Shown here: positions 5,584 to 6,222 of the stretch, piece after piece
Position numbering within the stretch: position 1 is the first letter of the stretch
How the letters are laid out: the number at the start of each line of letters is the position of its first letter
DNA from: Bacilli bacterium
GTDB lineage: Bacteria; Bacillota_I; Bacilli_A; RF39; UBA660
Assembly (NCBI GenBank): GCA_028685445.1
Contig: JAQUDY010000065.1
Coordinates: 1-6,222, forward strand
Direction of reading: 5' to 3'
DNA: 6,222 bases
Made by a program: the position numbers and the translations under genes
Notes under the pieces: generated by a model
Databases searched by the model: none
What the model saw: the letters and a program-made list of their open reading frames with translations, nothing else
Told to the model about the DNA's origin: nothing

Positions 5584-5589
5584 CACCAC
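5584..5589 (-). promoter_or_regulatory. Ribosome binding site that decides the spoVT start
   Basis: GTGGTG lies nine bases before the ATG at 5574. The two GTG triplets are in frame with spoVT, but nothing purine-rich precedes them, and family members start just before the NGxIRKID motif. The ATG is therefore preferred. Confidence 0.5.
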
Positions 5590-5596
5590 TAATAAT

Positions 5597-5625
5597 TATT
5601 GTGGATATATTGTTTTTTTTTATAC
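5597..5625 (-). promoter_or_regulatory. Candidate sigma G-type promoter of spoVT
   Basis: GTATA (5625-5621) and CACAATA (5603-5597) are spaced by 17 bases and resemble the forespore sigma G elements GHATR and CATWHTA, with one mismatch in the -10 and a spacer one base short. Predicted start is near 5590, ahead of the ribosome binding site. The -35 overlaps the mfd stop. B. subtilis spoVT is sigma G-dependent, which supports the reading, but AT-rich sequence makes chance matches easy. Confidence 0.35.
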
Positions 5626-6222
5626 TATTTGTAAATATATCATATTTAATAAATCTACCAAATAATATATATAATGTTTTTCTAAATCCTTTTTTGGTAA
5701 AGATATAATTATTCTTTTTAAATAATATTTTAATCTAAATTTTGGTGTTATATTGTAAACTTCTAAAAATAACCTTTCTCCATCTAATTTGTCTGATAAC
5801 TCTGGAGGCAATATAATTTCTATATTATGACTATTTTGATTTATTTGTTTTATTTTTAATTTTTGAATTATTTTTTCGAGCCACTCTTCGTGCATATAGA
5901 TATTTATTTCTTCAGTTATTTTGCCAAATCTGTCTTCTAATTCAGATTTGATTTTATTTAATGATTTTAAATCTTTTATTTCGTTAATTAATCTATGGAT
6001 TTCTATTCTTATGTTTTCATCTGAAACATAATCTAAAGGAATGTGTGTATCTATATCAAGTAAAGATGCTTCTGAAACATCTTTTTCAACATTTTCACCT
6101 TTTAGTTTTTGCATTGTTTCAAAGACCATTTTAGTATATAATTCAATCCCAACTGATGCAATAAATCCTGCTTGCTCACCTCCTAATAAATCTCCTGCTC
6201 CTCTAATAGATAAATCTCTTAA
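5620..6222 (-). CDS. mfd: Transcription-repair coupling factor Mfd, C-terminal 200 residues (5' part outside the window)
   Basis: Mfd is the ATP-driven translocase that removes RNA polymerase stalled at DNA lesions and recruits UvrA for nucleotide excision repair. The frame is open from the window edge to TAA at 5622-5620. The first visible residues, LRDLSIRGAGDLLGGEQAGF, carry the RGAGDLLGxEQxG block of the TRG motif region shared by Mfd and RecG, which couples ATP hydrolysis to translocation. IASVGIELYTKMVFETMQ follows and connects to the C-terminal TRCF domain (D7), which ends in SLPKKDLEKHYIYYLVDLL and LQIV. D7 normally masks the UvrA-binding surface in free Mfd. The reading starting at the internal Met at 6129 is not the true start. 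spoVT follows after 45 bases, as in B. subtilis. Confidence 0.95.
   Translation of the reverse strand, partial: LRDLSIRGAGDLLGGEQAGFIASVGIELYTKMVFETMQKLKGENVEKDVSEASLLDIDTHIPLDYVSDENIRIEIHRLINEIKDLKSLNKIKSELEDRFGKITEEINIYMHEEWLEKIIQKLKIKQINQNSHNIEIILPPELSDKLDGERLFLEVYNITPKFRLKYYLKRIIISLPKKDLEKHYIYYLVDLLNMIYLQIV

Noticed and set aside
5575..5589. GTG starts for spoVT (MVYVF extension)
   Set aside because: No ribosome binding site precedes them and the family starts at MxxNGxIRKID; the GTGGTG itself serves as the binding site.
6127..6129. Independent gene starting at the Met at 6129
   Set aside because: The frame continues without stop to the window edge and the preceding 31 residues hold the conserved Mfd RGAGDLLGGEQ block, so it is the mfd 3' end.

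Overview
The window is strongly AT-rich and every recognisable gene lies on the minus strand, so it reads biologically from right to left. Standard code fits: tryptophan is TGG and spoVT ends in TGA. The genes match a conserved housekeeping and sporulation neighbourhood of Bacillota. YabG and SpoVT point to a lineage with a spore programme. Low GC, very short spacers and the Cys-rich stand-alone 3D protein suggest an uncultured anaerobic or gut-type Bacilli/Clostridia relative, but the sequence alone does not fix the species.

Layout in transcription order: the last 200 codons of mfd (6222-5620); spoVT, an AbrB-type regulator with a C-terminal effector domain (5574-5068); a housekeeping-type promoter and a methionine T-box leader (5071-4839); metG with a GTG start (4822-3269); tatD, 14 bases on (3254-2505); a strong internal promoter and a secreted 3D-domain protein (2464-1931) closed by a small hairpin terminator; a decayed gene with an intact promoter and ribosome binding site (1836-1420); ksgA (1367-588), closed by a weak hairpin terminator; and the first 181 codons of yabG (545-1).

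In Bacillus subtilis, mfd-spoVT and abrB-metS-tatD-yabE-rnmV-ksgA-yabG are two nearby but separate blocks. Here spoVT stands where abrB would be, directly before metG, so the two blocks are joined. rnmV is missing from its usual place, and the decayed gene occupies that gap.

Functionally the region combines transcription-coupled repair (Mfd), late-spore regulation and coat processing (SpoVT, YabG), translation and ribosome maturation (MetG, KsgA), a TatD nuclease and a cell-wall-directed 3D protein. Control is readable in several places. The most interesting is the T-box, which has no separate terminator partner for its antiterminator: one long hairpin carries the T-box core and its lower stem abuts the U-tract, while a small competing hairpin just upstream could open that lower stem. 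I found no mobile element, CRISPR array, tRNA or rRNA, and no wholly new system; the most unusual items are the T-box arrangement and the decayed gene.
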